A stretch of 64,000 nucleotides of DNA from Bradyrhizobium sp. CCBAU 53351 (lineage in GTDB: Bacteria; Pseudomonadota; Alphaproteobacteria; Rhizobiales; Xanthobacteraceae): positions 2,631,501 to 2,695,500 of the forward strand of contig NZ_CP030059.1 in NCBI RefSeq assembly GCF_015291745.1. Direction: 5' to 3'. A program made the translations under genes and the position numbers. This document shows positions 8,475 through 18,288 of the stretch, one piece after another (the first letter of the stretch is position 1; each line of letters begins with the position of its first letter). The notes under the pieces are model-generated. The model was not told the DNA's origin, made no database searches, and was given only the letters and a program-made list of their open reading frames with translations.

Positions 8475-9734
8475 ATGACGAGAACCCGCAGTCCGGGGAT
8501 CAGCCGCCGTTCAACACTGGCGCTGATGGGCGCCGGAGCGATGACGTTTGCCGCGCCCTGGGTGGCGCGCGCCCAAGCCAAGACCGTCAAGATCGGAATG
8601 CCGACGATCCTGTCGGGCCGCGTGGCGCAGCTCGGCACGTCCTCGCGCAACGCGGTGATGCTCGAGGTCGAGAAGGTCAACGCCGCCGGCGGCCTTGCCG
8701 GCCGGCAGATCGAGATGGTGATCCGCGACTCCAAGGGCCAGCCGCAGGAAGCCGCGCGCGTTGCGCGAGAGCTCGTCAACACCGACGGCTGCGAATTGCT
8801 GCTCGACGGCGAGGCGTCGTCCGGATCGTTCGCGGTGCACGAGGTCGCGCGCGATCTCGGCGTGCTCTGCATCCACACCTGCTCGGAAGCATCCTCGCTC
8901 ACGGCCGATCCAAAGCAGCACATCCCCAACGCGTTCCGCTGCGTCCGTCAGGGCATTCATGATTCCATCGTCGGCGGCAGCTACGCCGCCTCGATCGCCA
9001 AAACCAAGGGCTTGAAGAAATGGGCGACCTGCTCGCCCGACTATGCCTATGGCCGCGACACCACCGGCGAGTTCACGCTGTACCTGAAGCGCTTTGCGCC
9101 TGACGTCGAGATCATCAGCGAGTCCTGGCCGAAGCTGTTCCAGCCCGACTACACCGAGGTGGTGACGAAGATTTTGCAGGCCAAGCCGCAGGCGCTGTAC
9201 TCCTGCCTGTGGGGCGGCGATCTCACCTCCTACATCGACCAGGCCAACATCTACGCGATGTTCAATCAAATGGAGGTGTTCGCGGTCAACATGGCCGATT
9301 ACACCGCGCTCACGGTGGTGAAGAACCTGCCCAAGGGCATCCATTCCGGCAATCGCTACATCAAGACGTTCCCGACCACGCCGGAGAACGCCGCCTGGGG
9401 TGATGCCTACAAGGCCAAGTACAACGAATACCCGACCAATTGGTCGTGGCAGAACGCGACCGCGGTGATGTTCCTGGCCGAAGCCGCCAAGAAGGCAAAC
9501 TCGGCGGACGGCAAGAAGCTCGCGGAGGTGCTGAAGGGCCTCACCATCAAGTGCCCGTTCGGCGCAGACGGCACCGTGACGATGCGCGGCGAGGACCACA
9601 CGCTGGTAGGCTACGCCATCGGCTGGGGCACCACGATCCCGCAGGAGCCCTATGTGCCCGAGGTCAAGGCCGGCGACTGGAAGACGATTTTCGAGCTCGA
9701 GGCCGAGTGGAAGAAGAGCAAGGGCTACACCTAA
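8475..9734 (+). CDS. Liv-type ABC transporter substrate-binding protein, Tat-exported
   Basis: A 419-residue periplasmic binding protein of the branched-chain amino acid/amide family (Peripla_BP_6). The N-terminus carries a twin-arginine signal (SRRSTLAL at 10-17) and a hydrophobic stretch ending near ARAQA (31-35), so it is likely folded before export. Such HAAT-family proteins bind amino acids, amides, urea or aromatic acids. ATG 8475 follows GAGGGAGGGGAAA. It heads the operon with the two permeases and two ATPases, and a hairpin at 9744-9770 separates it from livH. The divergent acyl-CoA synthetase suggests a carboxylic acid ligand rather than leucine, but this is not proven. Confidence 0.9.
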   Translation: MTRTRSPGISRRSTLALMGAGAMTFAAPWVARAQAKTVKIGMPTILSGRVAQLGTSSRNAVMLEVEKVNAAGGLAGRQIEMVIRDSKGQPQEAARVARELVNTDGCELLLDGEASSGSFAVHEVARDLGVLCIHTCSEASSLTADPKQHIPNAFRCVRQGIHDSIVGGSYAASIAKTKGLKKWATCSPDYAYGRDTTGEFTLYLKRFAPDVEIISESWPKLFQPDYTEVVTKILQAKPQALYSCLWGGDLTSYIDQANIYAMFNQMEVFAVNMADYTALTVVKNLPKGIHSGNRYIKTFPTTPENAAWGDAYKAKYNEYPTNWSWQNATAVMFLAEAAKKANSADGKKLAEVLKGLTIKCPFGADGTVTMRGEDHTLVGYAIGWGTTIPQEPYVPEVKAGDWKTIFELEAEWKKSKGYT

Positions 9735-9743
9735 TCCGATGCG

Positions 9744-9774
9744 CGGCGGGGCGGGTGACCGTCTCCGCCGTTTT
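9744..9774 (+). terminator. Intercistronic hairpin after the Liv binding-protein gene
   Basis: CGGCGGGG (9744-9751) pairs with CTCCGCCG (9763-9770), with one G-T wobble, and TTTT follows. It lies 10 nt after the binding-protein stop codon and before livH. It may be a partial terminator or an mRNA-stabilising structure that lets the binding protein be made in excess. Confidence 0.5.
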
Positions 9775-9823
9775 CGTTTGGTCCTCCGCGCCGTCTTGGG
9801 CGCGCGACAATGAAAGTGCTTCC

Positions 9824-10726
9824 GTGGACATCGACGCGCTCGCCGGCTGCCTCGCCAGCTCCGCCTGCCTGGTGACGCAGACCACCAGCGGCCTCATCAT
9901 CGGCATGCTGCTGTTCCTGGTCGCGGTCGGGCTGACCCTGATTTTCGGCGTGCTCAAGGTGGTCAATTTCAGCCACGGCGCCTTCTACATGTTCGGCGCC
10001 TATTTTGCGATGACGACGTATCAGCTCACGGAGAGCTTTGCCCTTGCGATGCTGGCCGGCGCAGCCGGCACGGCGATCCTCGGCCTGATCTTCGAGCGCG
10101 TGTTCATGAGCCGCGTCTATGGCGCCGACGTGTTGATGCAGCTCCTCGTCTGCTACGCCTTCGTGCTGATCTTCGACGATATCGTGCGCATCATCTGGGG
10201 ACCCGAATTCAAGTCGATGGGCATGCCCTCGGCGTTCCAGGTGATGCCGCTGTTCATCGCCGGCGGCGTGGTGCCGCCCTATTATCTGTTGCTGATCGGC
10301 GTCGCGCTCGTCGCGGCGATCGTGCTCGGCATCGGGCTCTCGCGCAGCCGCATCGGCAAGGTGATCCGCGCCGCCGCGCATAATCCCGGCATGGTCTCCG
10401 CGCTCGGCATCAACACCGGCCTGATCTATGGCGGCGTGTTCGCGCTCGGCGGCATGCTGGCGGGCCTTGCCGGCGCGCTCGCAGCACCGGTGCGCTCGCT
10501 GACGCCGGGGATGGGTTTTTCGGTGCTGATCGAATCCTTCATCGTCACCGTGATCGGCGGCATGGGCTCGATCCTGGGCGCGCTGATCGGCGCGCTGCTG
10601 CTGGGCCTCATCCGCTCGTTCGGCTCGCTCGGCTTTCCCTTGTTCACGGAAGGGCTGATGTATCTGTTCATGGTGATCGTGCTGGTCTCAAAACCCACCG
10701 GCCTGTTCGGCAAGGAGGCGGCATGA
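9824..10726 (+). CDS. livH: Liv-type ABC transporter permease (LivH)
   Basis: An integral inner-membrane permease of about 300 residues, close to the family norm of 290. It contains the conserved TLIFGVLKVVNFSHGAFYM segment near the N-terminus and FALGGMLAGLAGAL near the C-terminus, with about eight hydrophobic helices. The start is uncertain: GTG 9824 gives a short soluble lead before the first helix as in LivH, while ATG 9905 would begin inside that helix. The frame remains open upstream across the binding-protein gene, but that part is an out-of-frame shadow. The stop overlaps livM by 4 nt. Confidence 0.87.
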   Translation: MDIDALAGCLASSACLVTQTTSGLIIGMLLFLVAVGLTLIFGVLKVVNFSHGAFYMFGAYFAMTTYQLTESFALAMLAGAAGTAILGLIFERVFMSRVYGADVLMQLLVCYAFVLIFDDIVRIIWGPEFKSMGMPSAFQVMPLFIAGGVVPPYYLLLIGVALVAAIVLGIGLSRSRIGKVIRAAAHNPGMVSALGINTGLIYGGVFALGGMLAGLAGALAAPVRSLTPGMGFSVLIESFIVTVIGGMGSILGALIGALLLGLIRSFGSLGFPLFTEGLMYLFMVIVLVSKPTGLFGKEAA

Positions 10727-11742
10727 CCGAGCTCGAGGCCGGGCGTGCCGAGAGGTTGGTGCCAGTGCGCGGTGGCATCGCGCTTGGGCGTTATCGCGAC
10801 GTCCTGATTGCGCTGATCGCCTTCACGGTGCTGGCGAGCCTTCCGCTGTTCACTGGCAGCAAGGCGCTGCTCGATTTCGTGATCCGCTGCTCGGCTTACG
10901 GCCTGTTCGCGACGTCGCTCAATCTCCTGGTCGGCTACACCGGGTTGACCTCGTTCGGCCATGGCATGTTCTTCGGCCTTGGCGCCTACGGCTTCGGCCT
11001 GATCATGCAGAAGCTTGCCGTGCCCATTCCGGTCGCCTTCGTCGCGACGCTCGCGATCACGGCGGTGGTCGCCGCTGTGATCGGCGCGATCTGCGTGCGG
11101 CTGAAGGAGATCTATTTCGCCTTCGTCACGCTCGCCTTCCAGATGCTGATCCACTCGACCATCCTGTCCTGGGCGTCCTTCACCGGCGGCGATCAGGGCC
11201 TGCGTGGCGGCATTCCGAGGCCTGCATTTCTCGGCATCGACCTGTCCAACCACGTCCATCTCTATGTCACGAGCTGCGCGCTTTTGGTCCTCGGCCTGCT
11301 GGCGATGCGACAGATCGCGCAATCGCCGTTCGGCTACACCTTGCGCATGATCCGCGACAATGCCGCGCGCGCGAGCTTCCTCGGCATCGACGTCTGGCGC
11401 GCCAAGCTCACCGTCTTCGTGCTGGCGGCGCTGTTCGCGTCCATGGGCGGCATGGTGATGGCGCTGTTCGTCTCGGGTGCCTATCCCGAGTTTGCCTACT
11501 GGACCATCTCGGGCGAAGGCATTTTCATCAACATGCTCGGCGGCGTCTCGACCTTCCTCGGCCCGATAGTCGGCACCGTGCTGCTCTTGCTGCTCAACGA
11601 CACCGTCACGCGCGTCACCGAGTATCACGGCATCGTGCTCGGCGTGGTCATCCTATTCTTCGCGCTAGGCCTGCGCAAAGGCCTGCTCGATTTCGTCGCC
11701 GAATGGGTGACGCGCCGGCGCGAGACGGGCGAGGGGCCCTAG
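10723..11742 (+). CDS. livM: Liv-type ABC transporter permease (LivM)
   Basis: The second inner-membrane permease, 339 residues. The family hallmark LNLLVGYTGLTSFGHGMFFG lies in the N-terminal third, and GGVSTFLGPIVGTVLL comes near the end. LivM forms the channel as a heterodimer with LivH. ATG 10723 overlaps the livH stop by 4 nt, and livG follows after 2 nt, so the transporter genes are tightly coupled. The hydrophilic N-terminal 25 residues (ELEAGRAERLVPVRGG...) are normal for LivM. Confidence 0.92.
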   Translation: MTELEAGRAERLVPVRGGIALGRYRDVLIALIAFTVLASLPLFTGSKALLDFVIRCSAYGLFATSLNLLVGYTGLTSFGHGMFFGLGAYGFGLIMQKLAVPIPVAFVATLAITAVVAAVIGAICVRLKEIYFAFVTLAFQMLIHSTILSWASFTGGDQGLRGGIPRPAFLGIDLSNHVHLYVTSCALLVLGLLAMRQIAQSPFGYTLRMIRDNAARASFLGIDVWRAKLTVFVLAALFASMGGMVMALFVSGAYPEFAYWTISGEGIFINMLGGVSTFLGPIVGTVLLLLLNDTVTRVTEYHGIVLGVVILFFALGLRKGLLDFVAEWVTRRRETGEGP

Positions 11743-11744
11743 CC

Positions 11745-12496
11745 ATGCTCGAGATCCGCAACCTCGCAAAGTCCTTCGGCGGCGTGAAGGCGACCAACGA
11801 CGTCTCGCTCGACTTCCCCGACGGCTCGCTGACGGCGGTGATCGGCCCGAACGGCGCCGGCAAGAGCACGTTCTTCAACCTGATCACCGGCGCGCTCAAG
11901 CCTGACACCGGACAAGTCCTGCTCGACGGCGTCGATCTCGCCGGCCGCTCGCCGCCGGAGATCGTGCGGCACGGCATCGGTCGTGCCTTCCAGGTCGCCA
12001 GCATCTTCAAATCGCTGACGGTGCAGGAGACCATGCTCGCTGCTGTCAGCGCGGACCAGCGTTCATCCGCGGTGCTGCATAAACGCTTTCCATTGCCGGA
12101 GACGCGGGACCGCGCCGAGCATGTCATGGAGCTGCTGGGGCTCGCAAGCAAACGCAATCGCATCGCGGCGACGCTGTCGCACGGCGACCAGAAGCTCCTC
12201 GACATTGCCCTTGCGCTGGTGCTCGAGCCGAAAGTGCTGCTGCTGGACGAGCCGACGGCCGGCATGGGACCGGAAGAGCGCTGGCGCATGATCGACAAGG
12301 TGCGGGAGCTCTGGGAGATCCAGAAGATCACGGTCGTCTTCATCGAGCACGACATGGACATCGTGTTCAAGATCGCGCCCAAAATCGTCGTGCTCTGCTA
12401 CGGCCGCATCCTGGCAACGGGCACGCCCGACGAGATTCGCAACAACAGCGCCGTGATCGATGCTTATCTCGGCGCCGAGCATGCGGGAGCGGCCGC

Positions 12497-12500
<4 letters not shown>
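11745..12500 (+). CDS. livG: Liv-type ABC transporter ATP-binding protein (LivG)
   Basis: A cytoplasmic ATPase of 251 residues. Walker A is GPNGAGKS at 34-41, the signature region is LSHGDQKLLDIAL and Walker B is LLLDEPTAGM. The variant signature LSHGDQ instead of LSGGQ is normal for LivG. The C-terminal LivG extension (YLGAEHAG) is present. ATG 11745 starts 2 nt after the livM stop; the longer frame from 11703 lies inside livM. The stop overlaps livF by 4 nt. It pairs with LivF to power the LivHM channel. Confidence 0.93.
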
Positions 12501-13210
<710 letters not shown>

Positions 13211-13373
13211 CGGGCGGACCGGTGCCCAAATAGGGCATCAGAAGAAAACTATTGTCTCAGGGGCCTCTGGCGGAAGGAGTTTCCCCTCCGGGAGGCAAAA
13301 ACGCCAATCGCTTCCATTGCCGTTTTCGGCCGAAACGACGACATTCCCATCACGATTTGATGGATTGACGGTC

Positions 13374-13592
13374 ATGGAACGCACCGGATTTGAGCCCTTC
13401 GGCGAGCAGCTGGTGTCCGCAACGGACACTCAGCCGAAGTCGCGTGCCTCAAAGCTCCTGCTGCGGGCCGGCACGACGGTGTTCTGGTCGCTGGTCGCGG
13501 GCATCGTGCTGGCGCGGGCGGCCTTCTTCGAGCCGGGTATCTATGACGGCTTCAGCCGGGTCGCTTCGCTGGCCAGGGGCCTGATCTTCTAA
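13374..13592 (+). CDS. Small single-pass membrane protein, hypothetical (72 aa)
   Basis: A 72-residue protein with a polar N-terminal third (MERTGFEPFGEQLVSATDTQ), one hydrophobic helix (TTVFWSLVAGIVLARAAFF) and a short amphipathic tail ending LARGLIF. ATG 13374 is preferred; the frame is open further upstream across livF but that part is a shadow. The upstream 163 nt holds no convincing ribosome binding site. I do not recognise a family. It lies alone between livF and the YeiH-type gene. Confidence 0.5.
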   Translation: MERTGFEPFGEQLVSATDTQPKSRASKLLLRAGTTVFWSLVAGIVLARAAFFEPGIYDGFSRVASLARGLIF

Positions 13593-13720
13593 GGCCGCCT
13601 GATCTTCTCAGCCGCTTATTCCGAGCTGACGGCAGAACTTCCCTCGGCCCTGATATGCCGAAAACTTATTCCCCAATCTGATCGCCGTGCGTATAAATCT
13701 TTCTCCTCTGGGAGAGATTT

Positions 13721-14779
13721 GTGTCGCAGAATCAAGCATCCAGCCCGACCGACGCCAAACCGACCACTGCCACGAGCCGCGTCGTCGCGCTGATTCCCGG
13801 CATTCTCCTCTGCGTTGCCGTCGCTGGCGTCTCGGCCCTGCTCGAGCACCTGGAACTGGGCTTCTTCGAGCATCCCTATGTCGAAGCGCTGGTGATGGCG
13901 ATCCTGCTCGGCATGGCGCTTCGCAGCTTCTGGAAGCCCGCTCCGCGCTGGCAGGCCGGGATCGCCTTCAGCGCCAAACAACTCCTCGAAGTCGCTGTGA
14001 TGCTGCTGGGCGCCTCCATCAGCTTCGCGGCCATCGCCGCCTCGGGTATCGCGCTTTTGGCCTCGATCGCCGCGGTCGTCGTGATCGCGCTCTGCGTCTC
14101 CTTCGGGCTCAGCCGCATGCTCGGCCTGTCGACACGCCTGTCGATCCTGATCGCCTGCGGCAACTCGATTTGCGGCAATTCCGCGATCGCGGCGGTGGCG
14201 CCGATCATCGGCGCCAACAACGACGAGATCGCGTCCTCGATCTCCTTCACTGCGATCCTGGGCGTGATGATGGTGCTGGGCCTGCCGCTGCTGATCCCGC
14301 TGCTGCATTTGTCCGCCACACAATACGGCATCCTTGCAGGCCTCACGGTTTATGCGGTCCCGCAAGTGCTCGCAGCGACGGTGCCGGCTGGTCTCGTCTC
14401 GACCCAGATCGGCACGCTCGTGAAGCTGATGCGCGTCCTGATGCTCGGGCCCGTGGTTGTCGGCCTGTCGCTCGTCGCCTCGCGCTGGCAGGCCGGCGCC
14501 AAGAAGGCCAATGTGGGGTTCTTCCGCTTGGTCCCCTGGTTCATCCTCGGCTTCCTCGCGCTGGCGACGCTGCGCTCGCTGGAGATTGTGCCCAGCACAG
14601 TGGTGGCGCCGATCACGAAGATCACCAGCTTTCTCACCGTGGTGTCGATGGCCGCGCTCGGATTGGGCGTCGACGTCCGCGTGCTCGCCAATGTCGGGGG
14701 CAGGGTGACGGCCGCCGTGACGCTGTCGCTGATGCTGTTGCTCGGCATCAGCATCGCGCTGGTCCACTGGTTCAAGTGA
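13721..14779 (+). CDS. YeiH/UPF0324-family membrane transporter
   Basis: A 352-residue polytopic inner-membrane protein with about ten hydrophobic helices. The diagnostic segment IACGNSICGNSAIAAVAPII lies in the centre, followed by SFTAILGVMMVLGLPLLIPL, as in the YeiH family often annotated as putative sulfate exporters. The translocated substrate is not established for most members. The start is GTG 13721, five nt after GGGAGAG. The gene appears monocistronic, and a Bradyrhizobium-type hairpin repeat follows at 14800. It lies next to the proposed sulfur/redox locus but is transcribed towards it, so any functional link is speculative. Confidence 0.85.
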   Translation: MSQNQASSPTDAKPTTATSRVVALIPGILLCVAVAGVSALLEHLELGFFEHPYVEALVMAILLGMALRSFWKPAPRWQAGIAFSAKQLLEVAVMLLGASISFAAIAASGIALLASIAAVVVIALCVSFGLSRMLGLSTRLSILIACGNSICGNSAIAAVAPIIGANNDEIASSISFTAILGVMMVLGLPLLIPLLHLSATQYGILAGLTVYAVPQVLAATVPAGLVSTQIGTLVKLMRVLMLGPVVVGLSLVASRWQAGAKKANVGFFRLVPWFILGFLALATLRSLEIVPSTVVAPITKITSFLTVVSMAALGLGVDVRVLANVGGRVTAAVTLSLMLLLGISIALVHWFK

Positions 14780-14799
14780 TCAGGGTAAACTGCCGTAGA

Positions 14800-14829
14800 G
14801 TGGGCAATGGCGCGATGCGCCGTGCCCAC
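14800..14829. repeat. Short intergenic hairpin repeat (GTGGGCA...TGCCCAC type)
   Basis: GTGGGCA (14800-14806) pairs with TGCCCAC (14823-14829), with the inner pair GGCGC/GCGCC. It belongs to the same general class as the GTAGGGTGGG element at 37624. It lies between the convergent YeiH-type and ABC ATPase genes and may serve both as a terminator. Confidence 0.6.
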
Positions 14830-14911
14830 GATCCGTTTCGGTGCGCGACATTGGTGGGCTCGCTTAAACTTCGCCCATCCTTATGAGACCGTCATCGCTG
14901 CGAGCCGAAAT

Positions 14912-15796
14912 CTAAAGCACATCCGCCAGCGAATGCCCGTGCAGCTCGATGTTGAGCCCCTGCATGCCCATGTCGTTGATCTCACCGCCCATCGCCTTGA
15001 GGCTTTCCTCGCGGATCAGCGACATCAGCCCACGGCGGAGCGCCAGAAACTCCGACGACATCATCATGGATTGCTGGCGGGGCCGCTCCAGCGGGATCGG
15101 GATCTCCGCCTTGATCGAGCCGGGGCGCGCGGTCATGCAGTAAACGCGGTCGGACAGGAAGATCGCCTCGTCGATGTCGTGGGTGACGAACAGCACCGAG
15201 ATCTTCAGCCGCTGCCACATATTGGTGAGGATCTGCTGCATGATGACACGAGTTTGCGCGTCGAGCGCGCCGAACGGCTCGTCCAGCAGTAGCACTTTCG
15301 GACCGGTGGCGAGTGCGCGGACGATGCCGACGCGCTGCTTCATGCCGCCGGAGAGTTTTTCCGGATAATGCTTCTCGAATGCCTCGAGCCCGGCGAGGCC
15401 GAGCAGCGTGCGTGCCGCCCGCTCGCGCTGCGAGCGCGGCATGCCGCGCATCTTCAGGCCGAATTCGACGTTCTCGCGCACCGTCTTCCAGGGAAACAGC
15501 GAATATTGCTGGAACACCATGCCGCGCTCGGCGCTGGGGCCGTTCACGCGCTCGCCGTCGACGGTGACGATGCCGGTGGTGGGCCTGAGGAAGCCGGCGA
15601 CTGCGTTGAGCAGCGTCGACTTTCCGCAACCGGAGGGGCCGACGATCGAGACGAACTCGCCGGGCTTCACATGGATTTGCGTATCGGTGACCGCCTGTAC
15701 CGGTCCCTCGATGGACTCATAGGCGAGGGAGAAGTTCTTGACCTCGATATGGCCCTTCGGCGTGGCCGCAATGATCTCGTTCACGTCGTCCTCCAT
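14912..15796 (-). CDS. NitT/TauT-family ABC transporter ATP-binding protein
   Basis: An ATPase of 294 residues resembling SsuB, TauB and NrtD. Walker A is GPSGCGKS at 53-60, MVFQQYSLFPWKTVRENV forms the Q-loop, the signature is LSGGMKQRVGIVRAL, and LLLDEPFGALDAQTR is Walker B with the D-loop. A C-terminal tail of about 50 residues beyond the usual end (EINDMGMQGLNIELHGHSLADVL region) is slightly long. The gene overlaps the permease stop by 16 nt and is last in the minus-strand transporter unit. Sulfonate, nitrate or another oxyanion ligand is possible for the family. Confidence 0.9.
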   Translation of the reverse strand: MEDDVNEIIAATPKGHIEVKNFSLAYESIEGPVQAVTDTQIHVKPGEFVSIVGPSGCGKSTLLNAVAGFLRPTTGIVTVDGERVNGPSAERGMVFQQYSLFPWKTVRENVEFGLKMRGMPRSQRERAARTLLGLAGLEAFEKHYPEKLSGGMKQRVGIVRALATGPKVLLLDEPFGALDAQTRVIMQQILTNMWQRLKISVLFVTHDIDEAIFLSDRVYCMTARPGSIKAEIPIPLERPRQQSMMMSSEFLALRRGLMSLIREESLKAMGGEINDMGMQGLNIELHGHSLADVL

Positions 15797-16689
15797 GGCA
15801 TCACCAATCGTCCGGCCCCCCGGATCAACATGCTCGATCCGAGCCCGAGCACGCCGATCGCAATCATACCGAGCGCGATGTCGGCGTACTGGACCAGCGA
15901 ATAGGCTTCCCAGGTGAAGTAGCCGATGCCGTATTGCCCGGAGATCATCTCGGCGGCGATCAGCGATACCCAGGCGACGCCCATGCCGACGGTGAGGCCG
16001 GTGAAGATGTGCGGCATCGACGCCGGGAAATAAACCTCACGGAAGATCGAACGCTCGCGCGCGCCGAGACATTGCGCGGCGCGGACCAGCACCGGATCGA
16101 CCAGCGACATGCCGTGCAGCGTATTGACGAGGATCGGAAAGAACGAACCGAGGAAGGTGATGAAGACGATGCTCTGCTCGTTGGTCGGCCACAGCATGAT
16201 CGCCATCGGCACCCAGGCGATCGCGGGAATCGGCCGCAGCACCTCCGCCACCGGGAAGATCATCTCATGCACCAGCTTGAAGCGGCCCATGATCAGACCG
16301 AGCGGTACGCCGACGATCGCAGCCAGCGAGAAGCCGATGAAGATGCGCCGGCAGCTGAGCAGAATGTGCATCAGGAATTTGGGGTCGTGGATCGCCTTGG
16401 TGAAGCTTGCATAGACCGCGAGCGGCGAGGGTACGTTGGTGAAGCGTACGAAGAACACGACGCGATAGGTCGTGAGCAGGTGCCAGACCAGCAGGAATGC
16501 GAGCAGCGAGATGACGCCGATGGCGGTCGCGCGCAGCCGGCCCTGGTTCAACCGGTACCATCGCAGCGCGAGCGTGCCGAAAGAGGGCGGTGTTGCGGGA
16601 GGTGTGACGGCGGGCGCGAGGCCCGCCTCTGCAATGGCCGGTGCCGGCATGCTGTCCTCGGAATGCCTGAGGAGGGCGGGACTGCTCAC
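15781..16689 (-). CDS. NitT/TauT-family ABC transporter permease
   Basis: An inner-membrane permease of 302 residues with six predicted helices. The EAA-like cytoplasmic loop reads LVRAAQCLGARERSIFREVY followed by FPASMPHIFTGLTVGMGVAW, as in SsuC/TauC/NrtB. The N-terminal 35 residues are hydrophilic and Ala/Pro-rich. It overlaps the binding protein by 4 nt upstream and the ATPase by 16 nt downstream, so the three importer genes form one unit. Its role is transport of the ligand delivered by the NosL-extended binding protein. Confidence 0.9.
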   Translation of the reverse strand: MSSPALLRHSEDSMPAPAIAEAGLAPAVTPPATPPSFGTLALRWYRLNQGRLRATAIGVISLLAFLLVWHLLTTYRVVFFVRFTNVPSPLAVYASFTKAIHDPKFLMHILLSCRRIFIGFSLAAIVGVPLGLIMGRFKLVHEMIFPVAEVLRPIPAIAWVPMAIMLWPTNEQSIVFITFLGSFFPILVNTLHGMSLVDPVLVRAAQCLGARERSIFREVYFPASMPHIFTGLTVGMGVAWVSLIAAEMISGQYGIGYFTWEAYSLVQYADIALGMIAIGVLGLGSSMLIRGAGRLVMPWRTT

Positions 16690-18119
16690 GTCTTGCCTCC
16701 GCCGACGGCGATCTTCACTGCGTCATCGAAGCCGAGCACCTTGCCGCTGATCTTGGCGGCGTAGGCTTCGGCATCCTTCTTGAGAAGGAACGGGGCGACC
16801 TCGCCATTGCCGATCGCGAAGAAGGCCTGATCGGCGAACAGCTTGATGCCGCGGGTCGAATCGAAGACGTAGGCCACGTTGATCTTCTTGCCCTTGGCCT
16901 TGTAGTCAGCGTAGGCGCCAAGTGTGCAGGCGGCGGACGAGAAGGGCATGATGCCGGCGCCATCCACCCAGACCTCGCCGGCCTTGCGGGGGTCGGCGAT
17001 CGGCTTCTTGCAGAAGGAATCTTCGCCGGAGATCTCGTAATTCTTGGTGCTTGCAAGCTGGGCGTCATAGTCGAGCTTCATCTCGGCAAAGGCCTTGCGG
17101 ATGTAGCTTTCGTCGACCCATTTCTTCGGATCAAACTCCTTCATGCGGCCGAGGTTCTGCAGCACCTTGACGTCGGTCGCTGCGGCATCGATCAGCGCCG
17201 GCTTGATGGTGGGGTCGGTGGTCATGTTGCCGCCGGGGCCCAGGAAGATGTAGACGACTTCCTTGTTGATGCCGGTCCATTCCTGGATTTTCTCGGCCGC
17301 GAGCTTGGGATCGTCGCGCAGCCACTGATTGGCGGCGATCAGCGCCTTGAAGTAGGCGACGACGACCTCGGGATACTTCTCCGCAAAGTCGGTTCTCACG
17401 ACCACGCCGTGCCACGTCGGCAGATTGGTCTCGACGCCGTCGAAGATCTTTCGCGCGAAGCCGCGGAAGGGCAGCAGCTCGGCGAACGGAACGAAGTCGG
17501 CGTGCGCGTCAATCTTCTTCTCCTGAAGATTGGTCGAGCCGACCTCGGGGCTCTGGCTGACGAGCTGAAAGAAGTCGGACGCGTAGCCGCGATCCTGCAT
17601 CGCCTTCAGCACCATGCCGTGCGCCGCGGAGCCGAACGGCACGCTGACGAGCTTGCCTTTCAGGTCGGCGAGTTCGTAATAGGGCGAATCCTTGTGAACG
17701 ACGATACCGTTGCCGGAACCAGCGAGGCTGTAGGCCGCGACGCCGACGAGGCGGCTCTTGCTGTCGGGATTGCTCTCGAAGGTGAAGCCGTTCACGATCA
17801 GCGGATAGTCGCCCATCATGCCGATCTGCAGCTTGTTCGCCATCATCGCATTGGTGACGGGCGGACCGGAGGTGAAGTTCTGCCACTCCAGCTCGAACTT
17901 GATGTTGGCGTACTTGCCGTCCTTCGGTAGGTACTTTTCGAGGAGGTGCAGCTGTCGGATGACGACGCCCGCAGTCACCGTGTTGGTCGTGGTGTCCTGC
18001 GTTCCGATGCCGAGCGTGACGGTTTCCGCGGAGGCTGGCGGCGCAGTTAGAAGCGCCAGCGACGTCACCGACATCGCGATTGAGAGCGTGGGAAGATGGC
18101 GGACCATTCTCATCCTCAT
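16686..18119 (-). CDS. NitT/TauT-type substrate-binding protein with C-terminal NosL-like extension
   Basis: A periplasmic protein of about 477 residues, longer than SsuA/TauA (about 320). It has a Sec signal ending TAPPASA near residue 31. The N-terminal two-thirds is an NMT1/SsuA-like bilobed domain, with ANKLQIGMMGDYPLIV and LKGKLVSVPFGSAAHGMVLK. The last ~95 residues (from about 383) read ACTLGAYADYKAKGKKINV, VFDSTRGIKLFADQAFFAIG, DAEAYAAKISGKVLGFDDAV. This resembles the NosL fold of nitrous oxide reductase accessory proteins, which bind Cu(I); the similarity is my reading. Three ATGs (18119, 18113, 18107) are possible starts. The motif CAACTAATCGAC ends 73 nt upstream of ATG 18119. The ligand is unknown. 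Confidence 0.8.
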   Translation of the reverse strand: MRMRMVRHLPTLSIAMSVTSLALLTAPPASAETVTLGIGTQDTTTNTVTAGVVIRQLHLLEKYLPKDGKYANIKFELEWQNFTSGPPVTNAMMANKLQIGMMGDYPLIVNGFTFESNPDSKSRLVGVAAYSLAGSGNGIVVHKDSPYYELADLKGKLVSVPFGSAAHGMVLKAMQDRGYASDFFQLVSQSPEVGSTNLQEKKIDAHADFVPFAELLPFRGFARKIFDGVETNLPTWHGVVVRTDFAEKYPEVVVAYFKALIAANQWLRDDPKLAAEKIQEWTGINKEVVYIFLGPGGNMTTDPTIKPALIDAAATDVKVLQNLGRMKEFDPKKWVDESYIRKAFAEMKLDYDAQLASTKNYEISGEDSFCKKPIADPRKAGEVWVDGAGIMPFSSAACTLGAYADYKAKGKKINVAYVFDSTRGIKLFADQAFFAIGNGEVAPFLLKKDAEAYAAKISGKVLGFDDAVKIAVGGGKT

Positions 18120-18191
18120 TCGGTTGGATGTGCTGTGGTGGCCATGATTGGGGGAGGGAGGGGGCAGGGCAAATCCGGAATGGTGACCGCA

Positions 18192-18203
18192 GTCGATTAG
18201 TTG
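18192..18203 (-). promoter_or_regulatory. Shared motif copy A upstream of the binding-protein gene
   Basis: On the minus strand the site reads CAACTAATCGAC. Its downstream edge is 73 nt before ATG 18119. It matches the copies at 19610, 19682 and 20561. Copies A and C also share TTCCG(G/A)ATT about 11-12 nt further downstream. It is a probable binding site of the adjacent Crp/Fnr-type regulator or part of a common promoter. Confidence 0.6.
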
Positions 18204-18288
18204 CCGGGAAAAGGTGATTGCATACTCCTTGGGCAGTCCTGCACTATAAAGCCGCTTGCCTGTGCACCGGCCTTGGCCGCAAATTCGC

